Shown piece after piece: positions 1 through 7,890 of a DNA stretch of 12,889 nt (position 1 is its first letter; the number at the start of each line of letters is the position of its first letter). The notes under the pieces were generated by a model. It did no database searches, was not told the DNA's origin, and saw nothing but the letters and a program-made list of their open reading frames with translations. Source of the stretch: Anaerolineae bacterium (GTDB taxonomy: Bacteria > Chloroflexota > Anaerolineae > JAFGEY01); contig JAFGEY010000404.1 of the NCBI GenBank assembly GCA_016931365.1, positions 1 to 12,889 on the forward strand, written 5' to 3'. A program made the translations under genes and the position numbers.

Positions 1-1362
1 GGCGCGCGGATCGACGTGATGGCCCGCCTGATCGACGGCGCGGGGAATGTCACTCTGACCGACATCGTGCCCAACGTCACCATCGACCGGACCATGGTCG
101 GCGACGGACTGATCTCGCCCACTGACGGCACGCTGATCACCGGCCCGATTGACCTGGTCTTCTCGCCCATCCCTTCGAACGCCAGCGTACATCGCGTCGA
201 GTTTTACGTCTGGCTGGCCGGCGCGTGGCAGTTTGTCGGCGCAGACGAAATCGGCGCCGACGGCTGGTCGGTGCGCTGGGATCCGGCCTACGCTCAGGAT
301 CAAACCCGCGTCCGCGTCCAGGCCCGCCCCATTGACACACAGGGGCGCGTCAATACGGCCTTGATCCAGGCCACCAACCTCACCCTCGACCGCACGCCGC
401 CCCAATCCGGCTACAGCCGCCCGGTCACCGGCGGCGTCGCCCGCCCCGACGTGCCCCTCACCGCCTGGGCCTCGGACGAGCACAGCGGCGTCGCCAGGGT
501 TGAATTCTATGTCAATCCGGGCCAGGGCTGGATCAAAATCGGCGAGGACGGCGACGCCTCGGATGGCTGGAGCCTGGAATGGCAAAATGCTGCCATTCCC
601 GATGGGCATTTCACCTTTGGTTTGCAAACCTTTGACCGCGCCGGGAACGCCGCCTGGGGCGCCGACGCGCGCAATGTGGCTGTCGACAGCACGCCGCCGG
701 ATGGTGGATTTGCTTCTCCCCGCGCCGGTGCGTCCCTGCCGGGTGAGGTCACATTGTCGCTGGACGTGCGCGACACGACCAGCGAACTGGATCGGGCCAT
801 TTTTTACGCCCGCTACGACGAACGCTGGCATCATCTCGGCTATGACAACACCCCCCAGGATGGGTTTAGCCTGCTCTGGGACACCACGCCGATCGGGGCC
901 AAAAGCGATGTGTCGATTACCGCCTGGGTCTATGACCGCGCCGGCAACCATGTCGAGCTGCAACACGTGACCAACCTGACGCTGACCGGCTCCGGCGTGC
1001 CGACGGCGACAGCAACGCCGACCGAGACGCCAACAACGGTGGCCACTGCAACGATGACGCCAACAGCAACCGCGACCGCGACAATAACACCGACAGTCAC
1101 TGCAACGCGCACGCCGCCACCGACGCCGATCCCAACCAGCACGGCCACTTTGACAAGCATGCCGCCCACGCCGACGGCCACTCGTACACCGACGGCTGCG
1201 TCGACACCGACGGCTGCGTCGACACCGACGCTTTCACCGACTCACACTCCGGCGCCGCTCCCCGCCTCCCCGCTCCCGGCGGCATTCTGGTATGCCATCG
1301 GCGGTGGGACAGTCGTCGCATTGGCGCTGCTCGCCATTTCAATCAAAAATTATCGAAAATAG
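1..1362 (+). CDS. Cell-surface protein with Ig-like modules, Thr/Pro stalk and C-terminal membrane anchor (5' end outside window)
   Basis: The frame is open from base 1, so the true start lies upstream; the GTG at 16 and ATG at 19 are internal. The first bases encode the end of one module, followed by three modules of about 100 residues. Each has a V-E-F-Y-type strand (bases 196, 499 and 796), then W-x-x-[IVL]-G, D-G-[WF]-S-[LV]-x-W and a closing D-x-[AQ]-G-[NR] segment, with D-x-T-P-P between modules. This looks like an Ig-like (Big-type) beta-sandwich repeat. From about 1000 to 1270 follows a low-complexity Thr/Pro/Ala stalk, then one hydrophobic helix (about 1282-1344) and a short basic tail ending K-N-Y-R-K. 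The architecture suggests an exported protein held in the membrane with its modules on a stalk, perhaps for adhesion or polymer binding. No catalytic motif is visible and the ligand is unknown. The stop codon touches the inverted-repeat element at 1362. Confidence 0.8.
   Translation, partial: GARIDVMARLIDGAGNVTLTDIVPNVTIDRTMVGDGLISPTDGTLITGPIDLVFSPIPSNASVHRVEFYVWLAGAWQFVGADEIGADGWSVRWDPAYAQDQTRVRVQARPIDTQGRVNTALIQATNLTLDRTPPQSGYSRPVTGGVARPDVPLTAWASDEHSGVARVEFYVNPGQGWIKIGEDGDASDGWSLEWQNAAIPDGHFTFGLQTFDRAGNAAWGADARNVAVDSTPPDGGFASPRAGASLPGEVTLSLDVRDTTSELDRAIFYARYDERWHHLGYDNTPQDGFSLLWDTTPIGAKSDVSITAWVYDRAGNHVELQHVTNLTLTGSGVPTATATPTETPTTVATATMTPTATATATITPTVTATRTPPPTPIPTSTATLTSMPPTPTATRTPTAASTPTAASTPTLSPTHTPAPLPASPLPAAFWYAIGGGTVVALALLAISIKNYRK
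1186..1230 (+). repeat. 18-bp tandem repeat (2.5 copies) in the Thr/Pro stalk
   Basis: The unit acaccgacggctgcgtcg occurs at 1186-1203 and 1204-1221, followed by a half copy at 1222-1230. It encodes T-P-T-A-A-S repeated in frame. The two full copies are identical, which suggests recent slippage that alters stalk length without breaking the frame. Confidence 0.85.
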
Positions 1363-1464
1363 TAGGGGCGAAGCATTCTTTGTACATGGTTTGTTGACCA
1401 GGATACTCGGACACCAGAACCAGGTTCAACCAGCAGGCTCCTTTATGGGATGCTTCGCCCCTAC
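1362..1464. repeat. ~103-bp element with perfect 15-bp terminal inverted repeats
   Basis: GTAGGGGCGAAGCAT at 1362-1376 is the exact reverse complement of 1450-1464. The ~73 bp between the arms has no coding potential. The left arm begins on the last base of the upstream stop codon. A T7 run follows at 1474-1480, so the folded RNA might also end transcription of the upstream gene, although the loop is long for an intrinsic terminator. I recognise the GTAGGGGCGAAGCA arm as resembling dispersed palindromic repeats seen in many bacterial genomes; calling it a non-autonomous mobile element is inference. Confidence 0.65.
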
Positions 1465-1508
1465 CGAAAACGATTTTTTTCCGAATTTATTAAGATCAGG
1501 ATTACGCT

Positions 1509-2060
1509 ATGCGCGTCATTGCCGGCACGGCCAAAGGCAAACAACTCAAGATGGTTCCCGGCGAAGGCACCCGCCCCATCGCCGACCGGGTCAAGGAGGC
1601 CGTGTTCAACATCCTCGTCCACGACCTGCCCGGCAGCCGCTTTCTCGACCTGTTCGCCGGCACCGGCGCGGTTGGCATCGAAGCATTGAGCCGCGGCGCC
1701 GCCCACGCCACGTTCATCGAAAAGGCGGCCCCGGCGGTCAGAGTCGTGCGCGACAACCTGCGCAGCACCGGCCTCGACGCGCGGGCCACCGTCTTGCATG
1801 CGGACGCCTTTGATTTCGCGCCCAAAACCATTGAGCAATTTGACATCATTTACATCGCCCCGCCGCAATACCTCGGCCTGTGGTCGAAAGCCTTGCGCGC
1901 GCTCGACGAACATCCCATCCTGGCCGATGGCGGGGTGATCGTGGTGCAGATCTTTCCCAAGGAATTTGAACTGCTCTCACTCCAACACTACGTGCTGACC
2001 GATCAGCGCACCTATGGCAGTACGATGCTCTGCTTTTACGAGTACGGAGCGGTGGATTGA
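1509..2060 (+). CDS. rsmD: 16S rRNA (guanine(966)-N(2))-methyltransferase RsmD
   Basis: The 183-residue product has the usual RsmD length and order. The N-terminus M-R-V-I-A-G-T-A-K-G-K leads to T-R-P-I-A-D-R-V-K-E-A-V-F-N-I-L, the family signature. The SAM-binding loop D-L-F-A-G-T-G-A-V-G-I-E-A-L follows, then the acidic I-E-K strand end. Known RsmD enzymes methylate G966 of 16S rRNA on the assembled small subunit, in the cytoplasm, using S-adenosylmethionine. The target-base motif, usually D/N-P-P-[FY], reads A-P-P-Q-Y at residues 117-121. The ATG at 1509 is preceded by AGGA (1498-1501) at a 7-base spacing, which supports this start. Its stop codon overlaps the start of the next gene by four bases, so the two are probably translated together, although their functions are unrelated. 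Confidence 0.9.
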   Translation: MRVIAGTAKGKQLKMVPGEGTRPIADRVKEAVFNILVHDLPGSRFLDLFAGTGAVGIEALSRGAAHATFIEKAAPAVRVVRDNLRSTGLDARATVLHADAFDFAPKTIEQFDIIYIAPPQYLGLWSKALRALDEHPILADGGVIVVQIFPKEFELLSLQHYVLTDQRTYGSTMLCFYEYGAVD

Positions 2061-4108
2061 ACACCCGTCACCTCTCCTCCCTCGCGCTGATCGCCATTCT
2101 GCTCCTGGCGGCCTTTCTCCGCTTGTGGAACCTTGACGCCACCGAGTTCAAGTACGACGAAGCGACGGTGTGCAACTTGGCCGCCCAGTTCGTCGATACC
2201 GGCCTGCCGCCCGTGCGCGGCATGGGATCATCGGTGGGCATCGACAACCCACCGCTGACGATCTGGCTGATGAGCCTTCCTGTGCTCTTGAGTCGCGACC
2301 CGCTGATCGCCAGCGGCTTCGTCGCCTTGCTCAATGTGATCGCCGTGTGGGGTTGCTATGCGTTGGGCAAGCGCTACTGGAGCGAGGGTGTCGGCTTGCT
2401 GGCGGCGCTGCTACTGGCCATCGGGCCGTGGGCGGTATTTTACTCGCGCAAAGTGTGGGCTCAAAATGTGCTGCTACCCTTCGTGCTGCTCTTTTTCTAC
2501 TTGCTGCTGGCCTGGCTGATCGACAAACGAAAATGGGCTTTGACCGGCGCGTTCGTCACCCTCACCGCGACGACGCAAATCCACTTTGCCACGCTGGCTT
2601 TTGCGCCGCTGCTGGCCCTGGTGATCGCCGTACAGGTTGTGCGCAGCATCCAGCAAAAGACGCTGCCAACCTTGTGGAAGCCGCTTGCGCTCGGCGTGGG
2701 GTTCAGTTTTTTGCTCTATGCCCCCTATCTCGTCTTTGACGCCGCCATCGGCTGGAAAAACGCGCGCGCGTTCATCAACCTGATCGGCCAGCCTGCCCAA
2801 CTGCACCTCGAAACACTCAACTATGCCCTGCTCAACATCGGCGGGCGCGAGATCCACGCCCTGGCCGGGGCAGAGAAATTTCAGCTCTTTTTGAACGGCA
2901 TCGCAAACTTGAATTACTGGCCGGACCGCATCGTCGAAGCGCTATTTGTGCCGGGCTGCGCCTATTTACTCGTCCGCTGGTGGCGCGAACGCCACGACCG
3001 GAGAGCATTCGCGCGCGACGGCGTGCTGCTGCTCTGGCTGCTCGCGCCGGTCTTGTTCTACTTGCGCTCGAAAAGCGCTGTCTTTCCCCACTACCTGATC
3101 CCACTCTATCCTGCGCCCTACCTGGTGCTTGGAATTCTGGCGATGGATTTTGTAGAGACGAGTCGACGACTCGCTTCTACCGGTCGGATCATCATTCGAG
3201 GCACAGGTGCGGCCGGCCTGCTTGCCCTGATCCTCTGGCAAGGCTACCTGTCCGTGTCGATCCACGCCTTTGTCGAGACGCACGACACGCCCGGCGGGAT
3301 GGGCACGCCGATCCGCATCTACCGCCAGGTGGTGGACAAGGTGAAACAGTATACCGCCGAATGGGATAACCGGCAGATCGTCGTGCTCTGCCCCGGCGAT
3401 GAGCCGCGCTACCATGAGTGTCCGGCCGTCTGGCAGTTTTTGCTCGGCCGTCGCCTGGACGTGCGTTTCGCCGACTATAATCAGACACTCGTTTTTCCCC
3501 ACACCGCCGCCGACACGTTGATTTTGCTCGCGCCCGGCGAAAGCGTCGCCGCGCAGCAGATATCGCAGTATGCGCAAGAGTTGGAAGGCACGAATATTTC
3601 GCTGCGTGAAAATACCAACTCGTTCCACTTTTATCGCGTGCCTGCCACGCTCGAGCTTGCGCCGTCAACTGCGTTCAGCAGCATCGACGCCCACTTTGAA
3701 AACGGCGCGACGCTGCTCGGTTACGATCTGCTCGATCCGCTGGAAGCCGGGCAGACGGTGCGTCTGGCGCTCTATTGGCGGGTCGACCATGTGCCGCCCA
3801 ATCCGCCTGCGCAGGGCTACAGCCTGACCGTTAACTTGATCGGCGCAGACGGCACGCGCTATGCGCAAAAAGATGGTCCCGGCCAGCGCGTGGGGCTGTG
3901 GCGGACCGGCGATATGCTGATCAGTTGGTTTGACCTAGCTCTCAGCGCCGAGGCCAGACCGCCCTATACGCTGCACATCGGCGCGTACGTCTACACTCCG
4001 CCCTCCCAATTCGACACCATTCAGGTGATCGATGCTGCCGGGAAACCCATCGCCGATGCGATCGTGTGGCCGATCCGGAAACCCGATGCCGAGGAATCAG
4101 GTTTTTGA
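2057..4108 (+). CDS. GT39/ArnT-like polytopic membrane glycosyltransferase
   Basis: The 683-residue protein starts with a hydrophobic helix and then L-R-L-W-N-L-D-A-T-E-F-K-Y-D-E-A. The D34-E35 pair in the first extracytoplasmic loop is the catalytic-site signature of the PMT/ArnT (GT39-like, PF13231/PF02366) families, which transfer sugars from polyprenyl-phosphate donors on the outer face of the membrane. About ten further hydrophobic segments reach to roughly residue 395. The last ~280 residues are mostly soluble, including a beta-rich C-terminal domain from about 535. The acceptor (protein, lipid or polymer) cannot be told from sequence; the surface protein encoded upstream is a possible substrate, but that is only proximity. 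The start is TTG at 2057, overlapping the rsmD stop as TTGA, with no separate ribosome site. A palindrome lies inside the gene at 3152-3180, and the stop codon sits within another at 4094-4137. Confidence 0.8.
   Translation: MNTRHLSSLALIAILLLAAFLRLWNLDATEFKYDEATVCNLAAQFVDTGLPPVRGMGSSVGIDNPPLTIWLMSLPVLLSRDPLIASGFVALLNVIAVWGCYALGKRYWSEGVGLLAALLLAIGPWAVFYSRKVWAQNVLLPFVLLFFYLLLAWLIDKRKWALTGAFVTLTATTQIHFATLAFAPLLALVIAVQVVRSIQQKTLPTLWKPLALGVGFSFLLYAPYLVFDAAIGWKNARAFINLIGQPAQLHLETLNYALLNIGGREIHALAGAEKFQLFLNGIANLNYWPDRIVEALFVPGCAYLLVRWWRERHDRRAFARDGVLLLWLLAPVLFYLRSKSAVFPHYLIPLYPAPYLVLGILAMDFVETSRRLASTGRIIIRGTGAAGLLALILWQGYLSVSIHAFVETHDTPGGMGTPIRIYRQVVDKVKQYTAEWDNRQIVVLCPGDEPRYHECPAVWQFLLGRRLDVRFADYNQTLVFPHTAADTLILLAPGESVAAQQISQYAQELEGTNISLRENTNSFHFYRVPATLELAPSTAFSSIDAHFENGATLLGYDLLDPLEAGQTVRLALYWRVDHVPPNPPAQGYSLTVNLIGADGTRYAQKDGPGQRVGLWRTGDMLISWFDLALSAEARPPYTLHIGAYVYTPPSQFDTIQVIDAAGKPIADAIVWPIRKPDAEESGF
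3152..3180. repeat. Imperfect palindrome inside the glycosyltransferase gene
   Basis: Bases 3152-3165 and 3167-3180 are 14-base inverted arms around a single A, matching at 12 of 14 positions (mismatches at the sixth and seventh base of the arm). The segment encodes a polar loop (roughly F-V-E-T-S-R-R-L-A-S-T-G-R) between hydrophobic helices. The GTAGAGACGAGTCG arm looks like a dispersed palindromic repeat that entered in frame and was tolerated in a loop; that origin is inference. Confidence 0.55.
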
Positions 4109-4137
4109 AAGCAAGCTTGCTTTCCAAAACCTGATTC
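4094..4137. terminator. 44-bp near-perfect palindrome overlapping the glycosyltransferase stop codon; possible terminator
   Basis: The arms 4094-4115 and 4116-4137 are 22 bases each with one mismatch (4106 against 4125) and meet at AAGCTT. The TGA stop (4106-4108) lies inside the left arm, so the last four codons are part of the structure. No clear T-run follows, so an intrinsic terminator is only possible; an alternative is a palindromic repeat that supplied the gene's end. Its position between rsmD-GT39 and the strong promoter at 4190 fits a transcription boundary. Confidence 0.6.
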
Positions 4138-4189
4138 ATAATACATTTAGAGCAAATCCAAAGTACTTTAGCCTAACCTGGATCAACCT

Positions 4190-4218
4190 TTGACAGCGGC
4201 TTGGAAGTTTGATACAAT
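4190..4218 (+). promoter_or_regulatory. Near-consensus sigma70 promoter with extended -10 for the NHLM export operon
   Basis: TTGACA at 4190-4195 is a perfect -35 box. After a 17-base spacer comes TACAAT at 4213-4218, a 5/6 match to the -10 box, preceded by TGA at 4210-4212, the extended -10 TGn. Transcription would begin near 4225, leaving a ~26-base leader before the ATG at 4251, with AAGAGGG at 4238-4244 as ribosome site. This is the only strong promoter I see for the operon. It also rules out a TTG start at 4209, which would lie within the promoter. Confidence 0.8.
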
Positions 4219-4250
4219 CAGCGCATCGTGAGCAGTCAAGAGGGCCATCT

Positions 4251-4790
4251 ATGAGACGCGTTTTATTTTTGCTGGGCGAATTGAATGACCAGGACATCGA
4301 ATGGATGATCGCCGCCGGGCGCAGGCAGCAAGTTGCCGCAGGAGAGATGTTGATCCGTGAAGGGCAGCCCATCCCGGCGCTCTATATCATCCTTGCCGGT
4401 GCGCTGTCCGTGTTCACACAGGGGTCAGGCGACCAAGCCATCGCCCAATTGGTCGCCGGCGACGTGGCCGGGGAAATGTCGCTGGTCGATGCCCGCCCGC
4501 CGTCAGCCACCGTGCAGGCCATTCAGGACAGCACCGTCCTGGCGATTCCCCGTTCGACGCTGCAAACCCGGCTAGGCCAAGATGTCTCCTTTGCGGCTCG
4601 TTTTTTCAAAGCGATTGCCATTTTTCTCTCTCAACGCCTGCGTGACACCGAGTATCAATTGGGGCGTTACGAGCACACTGAAAACCTCTCCGATCCCGAC
4701 GAACTCGATCCCAACGTACTCGACGTGGTCGATCAGGCCGGACGACGCTTTGAACGGCTGCTCCAGGCCGTCGGCGAACTGCCCACATAA
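4251..4790 (+). CDS. Stand-alone cyclic-nucleotide-binding-fold protein (Crp-type domain, no DNA-binding domain)
   Basis: The 179-residue product has one cyclic-nucleotide-binding domain over about residues 12-115. Features are A-G-E-M-L-I-R-E-G (30-38), L-Y-I-I-L-A-G-A-L-S-V (44-54) and the phosphate-cassette region G-E-M-S-L-V-D-A-R-P-P-S-A-T-V (74-88). After the domain comes a helix (F-F-K-A-I-A-I-F-L-S-Q-R-L-R-D) and a short acidic tail; no helix-turn-helix is present, so it is not a Crp/Fnr transcription factor. In Crp the cassette Arg-Ser pair contacts the cyclic phosphate; here the Arg position is Pro84, so binding of cAMP or cGMP is doubtful. It is the first gene of the operon, 20 bases before the adaptor gene. 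A similar fold occupies the N-terminus of the second ABC protein, which suggests a role at the exporter rather than on DNA. The ATG at 4251 is chosen because the promoter overlaps any earlier start. Confidence 0.8.
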   Translation: MRRVLFLLGELNDQDIEWMIAAGRRQQVAAGEMLIREGQPIPALYIILAGALSVFTQGSGDQAIAQLVAGDVAGEMSLVDARPPSATVQAIQDSTVLAIPRSTLQTRLGQDVSFAARFFKAIAIFLSQRLRDTEYQLGRYEHTENLSDPDELDPNVLDVVDQAGRRFERLLQAVGELPT

Positions 4791-4800
4791 GCGCATCCTC

Positions 4801-4804
4801 GGAG
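4801..4804 (+). promoter_or_regulatory. Ribosome binding site that decides the HlyD-like start
   Basis: GGAG at 4801-4804 directly abuts a TTG at 4805 (no spacing) but is six bases from the in-frame GTG at 4811. The GTG is therefore the more likely start. Confidence 0.6.
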
Positions 4805-4810
4805 TTGACC

Positions 4811-5641
4811 GTGAAAAAACAAGTGTTTCGCACCACCATCGTCGAACGGCTGTCTTCGCCAGAACAACTCGATCAACTGATCCGGGTCATGACCCCCAAA
4901 GGCTGGCTGGCCTTGCTCGCCCTGGGCGCGCTGATCGCCGCCGGGGTGGTTTGGGGGTTCCTCGGCCAGATTCCGGAAACCGTGACCGGCAAAGGATACC
5001 TGCTGCGTTCAGGCGGCGTGCAGACGGTCAAATCGCTGATCGCCGGGCAGATCGTCGAGGTTCATTTCGACGTGGGCGAAACGGTGCAGGAAAATCAGGT
5101 GATCGCCCGCGTGCTGGAAGAAGGCCAGATCGCCGCCACACCAGTGCGCAGTCCCTATGCAGGTACCGTGCTGGAAGTCCAAGTCGGCGAGGGCGACTTT
5201 GTCAGTCCCGAAACGCCGATCTTGAGCCTGGAATCCGGAGGACAGAATGCGCAAGACCTGATCGCCGTGATCTATGTTTCACCGGTTGAGGGCAAAAAGG
5301 TTGAAAAAGGAATGACCGTCCACGTCATACCCGCCACGGTGCACAAGGAAGATGCGGGGTACATCCTGGGCAAGATTCGCTCGTGCAGCGAATTTCCCGT
5401 CACCTACCAGAGCATGCTGCTCTCCCTGGGCAGCGAAGCCTTTGCGCAAGAGATCCTGGCTCAAAACGACAATCAGGCCCAGATTCAGATTTACGTGGAT
5501 CTGGTCATCGACCGCGACGGCCTGCGCTGGATTCCGCAGCGCGATGTGCCGATCAAGGTCAGCAACGGCACATTGTGCAGCGTTGACATCATCCTCGACA
5601 GCAAGCGTCCCGTCGATCTGATCTTTCAAGCGAGGCAGTAG
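4811..5641 (+). CDS. NHLM peptide-export adaptor, HlyD-like (membrane fusion type), short form
   Basis: The 276-residue protein matches what I know of the NHLM system secretion protein (TIGR03794). It opens with the hallmark [10 protein letters not shown] (14-23), then one membrane helix (about 32-51) and [11 protein letters not shown]. Two biotinyl/lipoyl-like half-motifs follow: [16 protein letters not shown] (77-92) and [16 protein letters not shown] (114-129). The C-terminal part keeps family features such as S-E-F-P and G-T-L-C-S-V-D. In HlyD-type adaptors a long coiled coil separates the two half-motifs; here only about ten residues do, so the hairpin is missing. The family is usually ~400 residues. 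In the exporter this protein would link the ABC proteins to the outside of the cell envelope. It ends five bases before the peptidase-ABC gene. Confidence 0.85.
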   Translation: MKKQVFRTTIVERLSSPEQLDQLIRVMTPKGWLALLALGALIAAGVVWGFLGQIPETVTGKGYLLRSGGVQTVKSLIAGQIVEVHFDVGETVQENQVIARVLEEGQIAATPVRSPYAGTVLEVQVGEGDFVSPETPILSLESGGQNAQDLIAVIYVSPVEGKKVEKGMTVHVIPATVHKEDAGYILGKIRSCSEFPVTYQSMLLSLGSEAFAQEILAQNDNQAQIQIYVDLVIDRDGLRWIPQRDVPIKVSNGTLCSVDIILDSKRPVDLIFQARQ

Positions 5642-5646
5642 CGTCG

Positions 5647-7890
5647 ATGTCTGAATCCCCCCGCCAACGTCACCGTAAATATACGCGCCGCGCAGGTGTG
5701 CGACGCGTACACACGCCAACCCTGCTGCAGATGGAAGCGGTCGAGTGCGGCGCGGCCTCGCTGGGCATCGTGCTTGGTTACTATGGGCTGACTGTGCCTT
5801 TGGAGACGCTGCGCGCGGCATGCGGCGTCTCACGCGACGGCAGCAAGGCCAGCAACATCGTCCAGGCAGCGCGCGAATACGGCATGACTGCCAAGGGCTA
5901 CAAGAAACAGATCCAAGACCTGCCCGAAATGCCCCTGCCATTAATCGTACACTGGAATTTCAACCACTTTTTGGTGGTCGAAGGTTTTGGACGCAAATAC
6001 GTCTACCTCAACGATCCCGCCACCGGCCCGCGCAAGATTACCCACAAAGAGTTTGACCTTGCATTCACCGGCGTGGCGCTCAGCCTCGTTCCCGGCCCCG
6101 AGTTTGAAAAGGGTGGTGATCGCGCTCAACTGCTTCCATCGCTGCGCAGACGGCTGCACGGCTCCGAAGGCGCACTGTTCTATGTCGTGCTGGCCGGGTT
6201 GGCCCTGGTCCTGTTGGGACTGATCGCGCCGACGTTTATCCGCATCTTTGTCGACTCGGTGCTGATCCAGGAGCAAACCGAGTGGGTCGTGCCGCTGTTG
6301 CTGGGCATCGCCCTCGCCGCGCTTTTGCGCGGCGGCCTGACCTGGCTGCAGCAATTTTACTTGCTGCGCCTGGAAACCAAGCTGTCACTGAGCACCTCCG
6401 GGCAGTTTCTATGGCACACGCTGCGCCTGCCGGTCGAATTTTTCACCCAACGCTACGGCGGCGAGATCGGCACACGGGTGGCGATCAACGACCGGGTGGC
6501 TCAACTGCTTTCCAGGGAACTGGCCACAACCACACTCAATGCTGCTTTGGTCGTTTTTTACGCCGCACTGATGCTCATCTATGATCCCAGTCTGACGCTG
6601 ATCGGCGTTTCGCTGGCCATCCTGAACATCGTCGCTCTGAGCCTCGTCTCCCGCTACCGGCAGGATGGCAACCAGCGCCTGCTGCAAGAGCGCGGCAAGC
6701 TGATGGGCCTCTCGATCGGCGGGCTGCAAATCATCGAAACGCTCAAGGCCACCGCTGCCGAAAGCGACTTTTTCGCCCAATGGGCAGGCCAGCAAGCCAA
6801 GACACTCAACGCCGAGCAAAACCTGGAGGTTGCCAGCCGCCTGCTTAACTCCATCCCGCCTCTCCTCTCGACGCTCAACACGGCGCTGATCCTGTTCATC
6901 GGCGGGCAGAACGTGATCCGCGGCGAGCTGACCGTGGGCACGCTGGTCGCTTTTCAAAGCCTGATGGCCAGTTTTATGGCCCCGGTCAACCGGCTGGTCA
7001 ATTTTGGGGCCACGCTCCAGCAGGTACAGGGCGACATCAACCGGCTTGACGATGTGCTACGCCATCCTCTCGACCAACAGACCCATCCAGGCCCCGACGC
7101 CGGATCGAGGGATTTGATCAAACTCGCCGGGTACATCGAACTGAAAAATGTGACCTTTGGCTACAGCCGCCTGGAAGCGCCACTGATCGAAAACTTTGGC
7201 CTGCGTCTGACGCCCGGGCGCCGGGTGGCCCTTGTCGGGCCGTCGGGCAGCGGCAAATCGACGGTGGCGCGGCTGATCGCCGGGCTGTACCGACCCTGGT
7301 CGGGGGAAATCCTGTTCGACGGCTATGCACGCGAGCGTTGGCCGCGCAATCTGATCACCAACTCGGTTGCCTTTGTCGATCAAGACATATTCATGTTCGA
7401 AGGTACTGTGCGCGGAAACGTCGCCCTGTGGGATTCGACGATGCCCGAAGCCAACATCATCCAGGGGGCCAAAGACGCCAACATCCATCAGGATATCGCC
7501 GACCGTCCCGGCGGTTATGCCTATGTCGTTGAAGAGGAGGGACACAATTTCAGCGGCGGCCAGCGCCAGCGGATCGAGATCGCCCGCGCGCTGGCCAACG
7601 ATCCAACCGTGCTGCTGCTCGACGAAGGCACCAGCGCGCTCGACCCGGTGACGGAAAAGATCATTGACGACAATCTGCGCCGACGGGGCTGCACCTGCCT
7701 GATCGTCGCGCACCGCTTGAGCACGATCCGCGACTGCGACGAGATCATTGTCCTCGATCAAGGCAAGGTCGTCCAGCGGGGCACACACGAGCAAATGAGC
7801 CGTGCCGACGGGCTGTACCAACAGCTTATCGAAGATGAAAGCCACCTCAGCCGCCGCAACGTCGAATCTGTGCTGGATTTTGTGTACTGA
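5647..7890 (+). CDS. NHLM peptidase-containing ABC exporter (C39 peptidase, membrane domain, ATPase)
   Basis: The 747-residue protein has the layout of peptidase-containing ABC transporters (TIGR03796 type). Residues ~20-150 are a C39 cysteine peptidase with an intact catalytic set: Gln28, Cys34 in V-E-C-G-A-A-S-L, His107 in N-H-F-L-V-V and Asp123 in N-D-P-A-T-G. Known members cut leader peptides after a double-glycine site. A six-helix exporter domain spans about 175-465. The ATPase has Walker [10 protein letters not shown] (531-539), a Q-loop V-D-Q, signature F-S-G-G-Q (635-639), Walker B with Asp659-Glu660 and the switch His689. All catalytic residues are present, so it should cleave and export a peptide across the inner membrane. 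GAGG at 5632-5635 may serve as ribosome site. Its TGA stop overlaps the next ATG by one base, which fits equal production of two partner subunits. Confidence 0.92.
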   Translation: MSESPRQRHRKYTRRAGVRRVHTPTLLQMEAVECGAASLGIVLGYYGLTVPLETLRAACGVSRDGSKASNIVQAAREYGMTAKGYKKQIQDLPEMPLPLIVHWNFNHFLVVEGFGRKYVYLNDPATGPRKITHKEFDLAFTGVALSLVPGPEFEKGGDRAQLLPSLRRRLHGSEGALFYVVLAGLALVLLGLIAPTFIRIFVDSVLIQEQTEWVVPLLLGIALAALLRGGLTWLQQFYLLRLETKLSLSTSGQFLWHTLRLPVEFFTQRYGGEIGTRVAINDRVAQLLSRELATTTLNAALVVFYAALMLIYDPSLTLIGVSLAILNIVALSLVSRYRQDGNQRLLQERGKLMGLSIGGLQIIETLKATAAESDFFAQWAGQQAKTLNAEQNLEVASRLLNSIPPLLSTLNTALILFIGGQNVIRGELTVGTLVAFQSLMASFMAPVNRLVNFGATLQQVQGDINRLDDVLRHPLDQQTHPGPDAGSRDLIKLAGYIELKNVTFGYSRLEAPLIENFGLRLTPGRRVALVGPSGSGKSTVARLIAGLYRPWSGEILFDGYARERWPRNLITNSVAFVDQDIFMFEGTVRGNVALWDSTMPEANIIQGAKDANIHQDIADRPGGYAYVVEEEGHNFSGGQRQRIEIARALANDPTVLLLDEGTSALDPVTEKIIDDNLRRRGCTCLIVAHRLSTIRDCDEIIVLDQGKVVQRGTHEQMSRADGLYQQLIEDESHLSRRNVESVLDFVY

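Noticed and set aside
930..1342. Long minus-strand frames opposite the Thr/Pro stalk, rich in Val and Gly
   Set aside because: They arise from the low-complexity repeat on the other strand and lack plausible starts or motifs.
4209..4250. Upstream TTG start (4209) adding 14 residues to the cyclic-nucleotide-fold protein
   Set aside because: The TTG lies next to the extended -10 box, before the expected transcription start, and has no ribosome site.
4805..4810. TTG start at 4805 for the HlyD-like adaptor
   Set aside because: GGAG ends directly at this codon; the GTG at 4811 has a normal six-base spacing.
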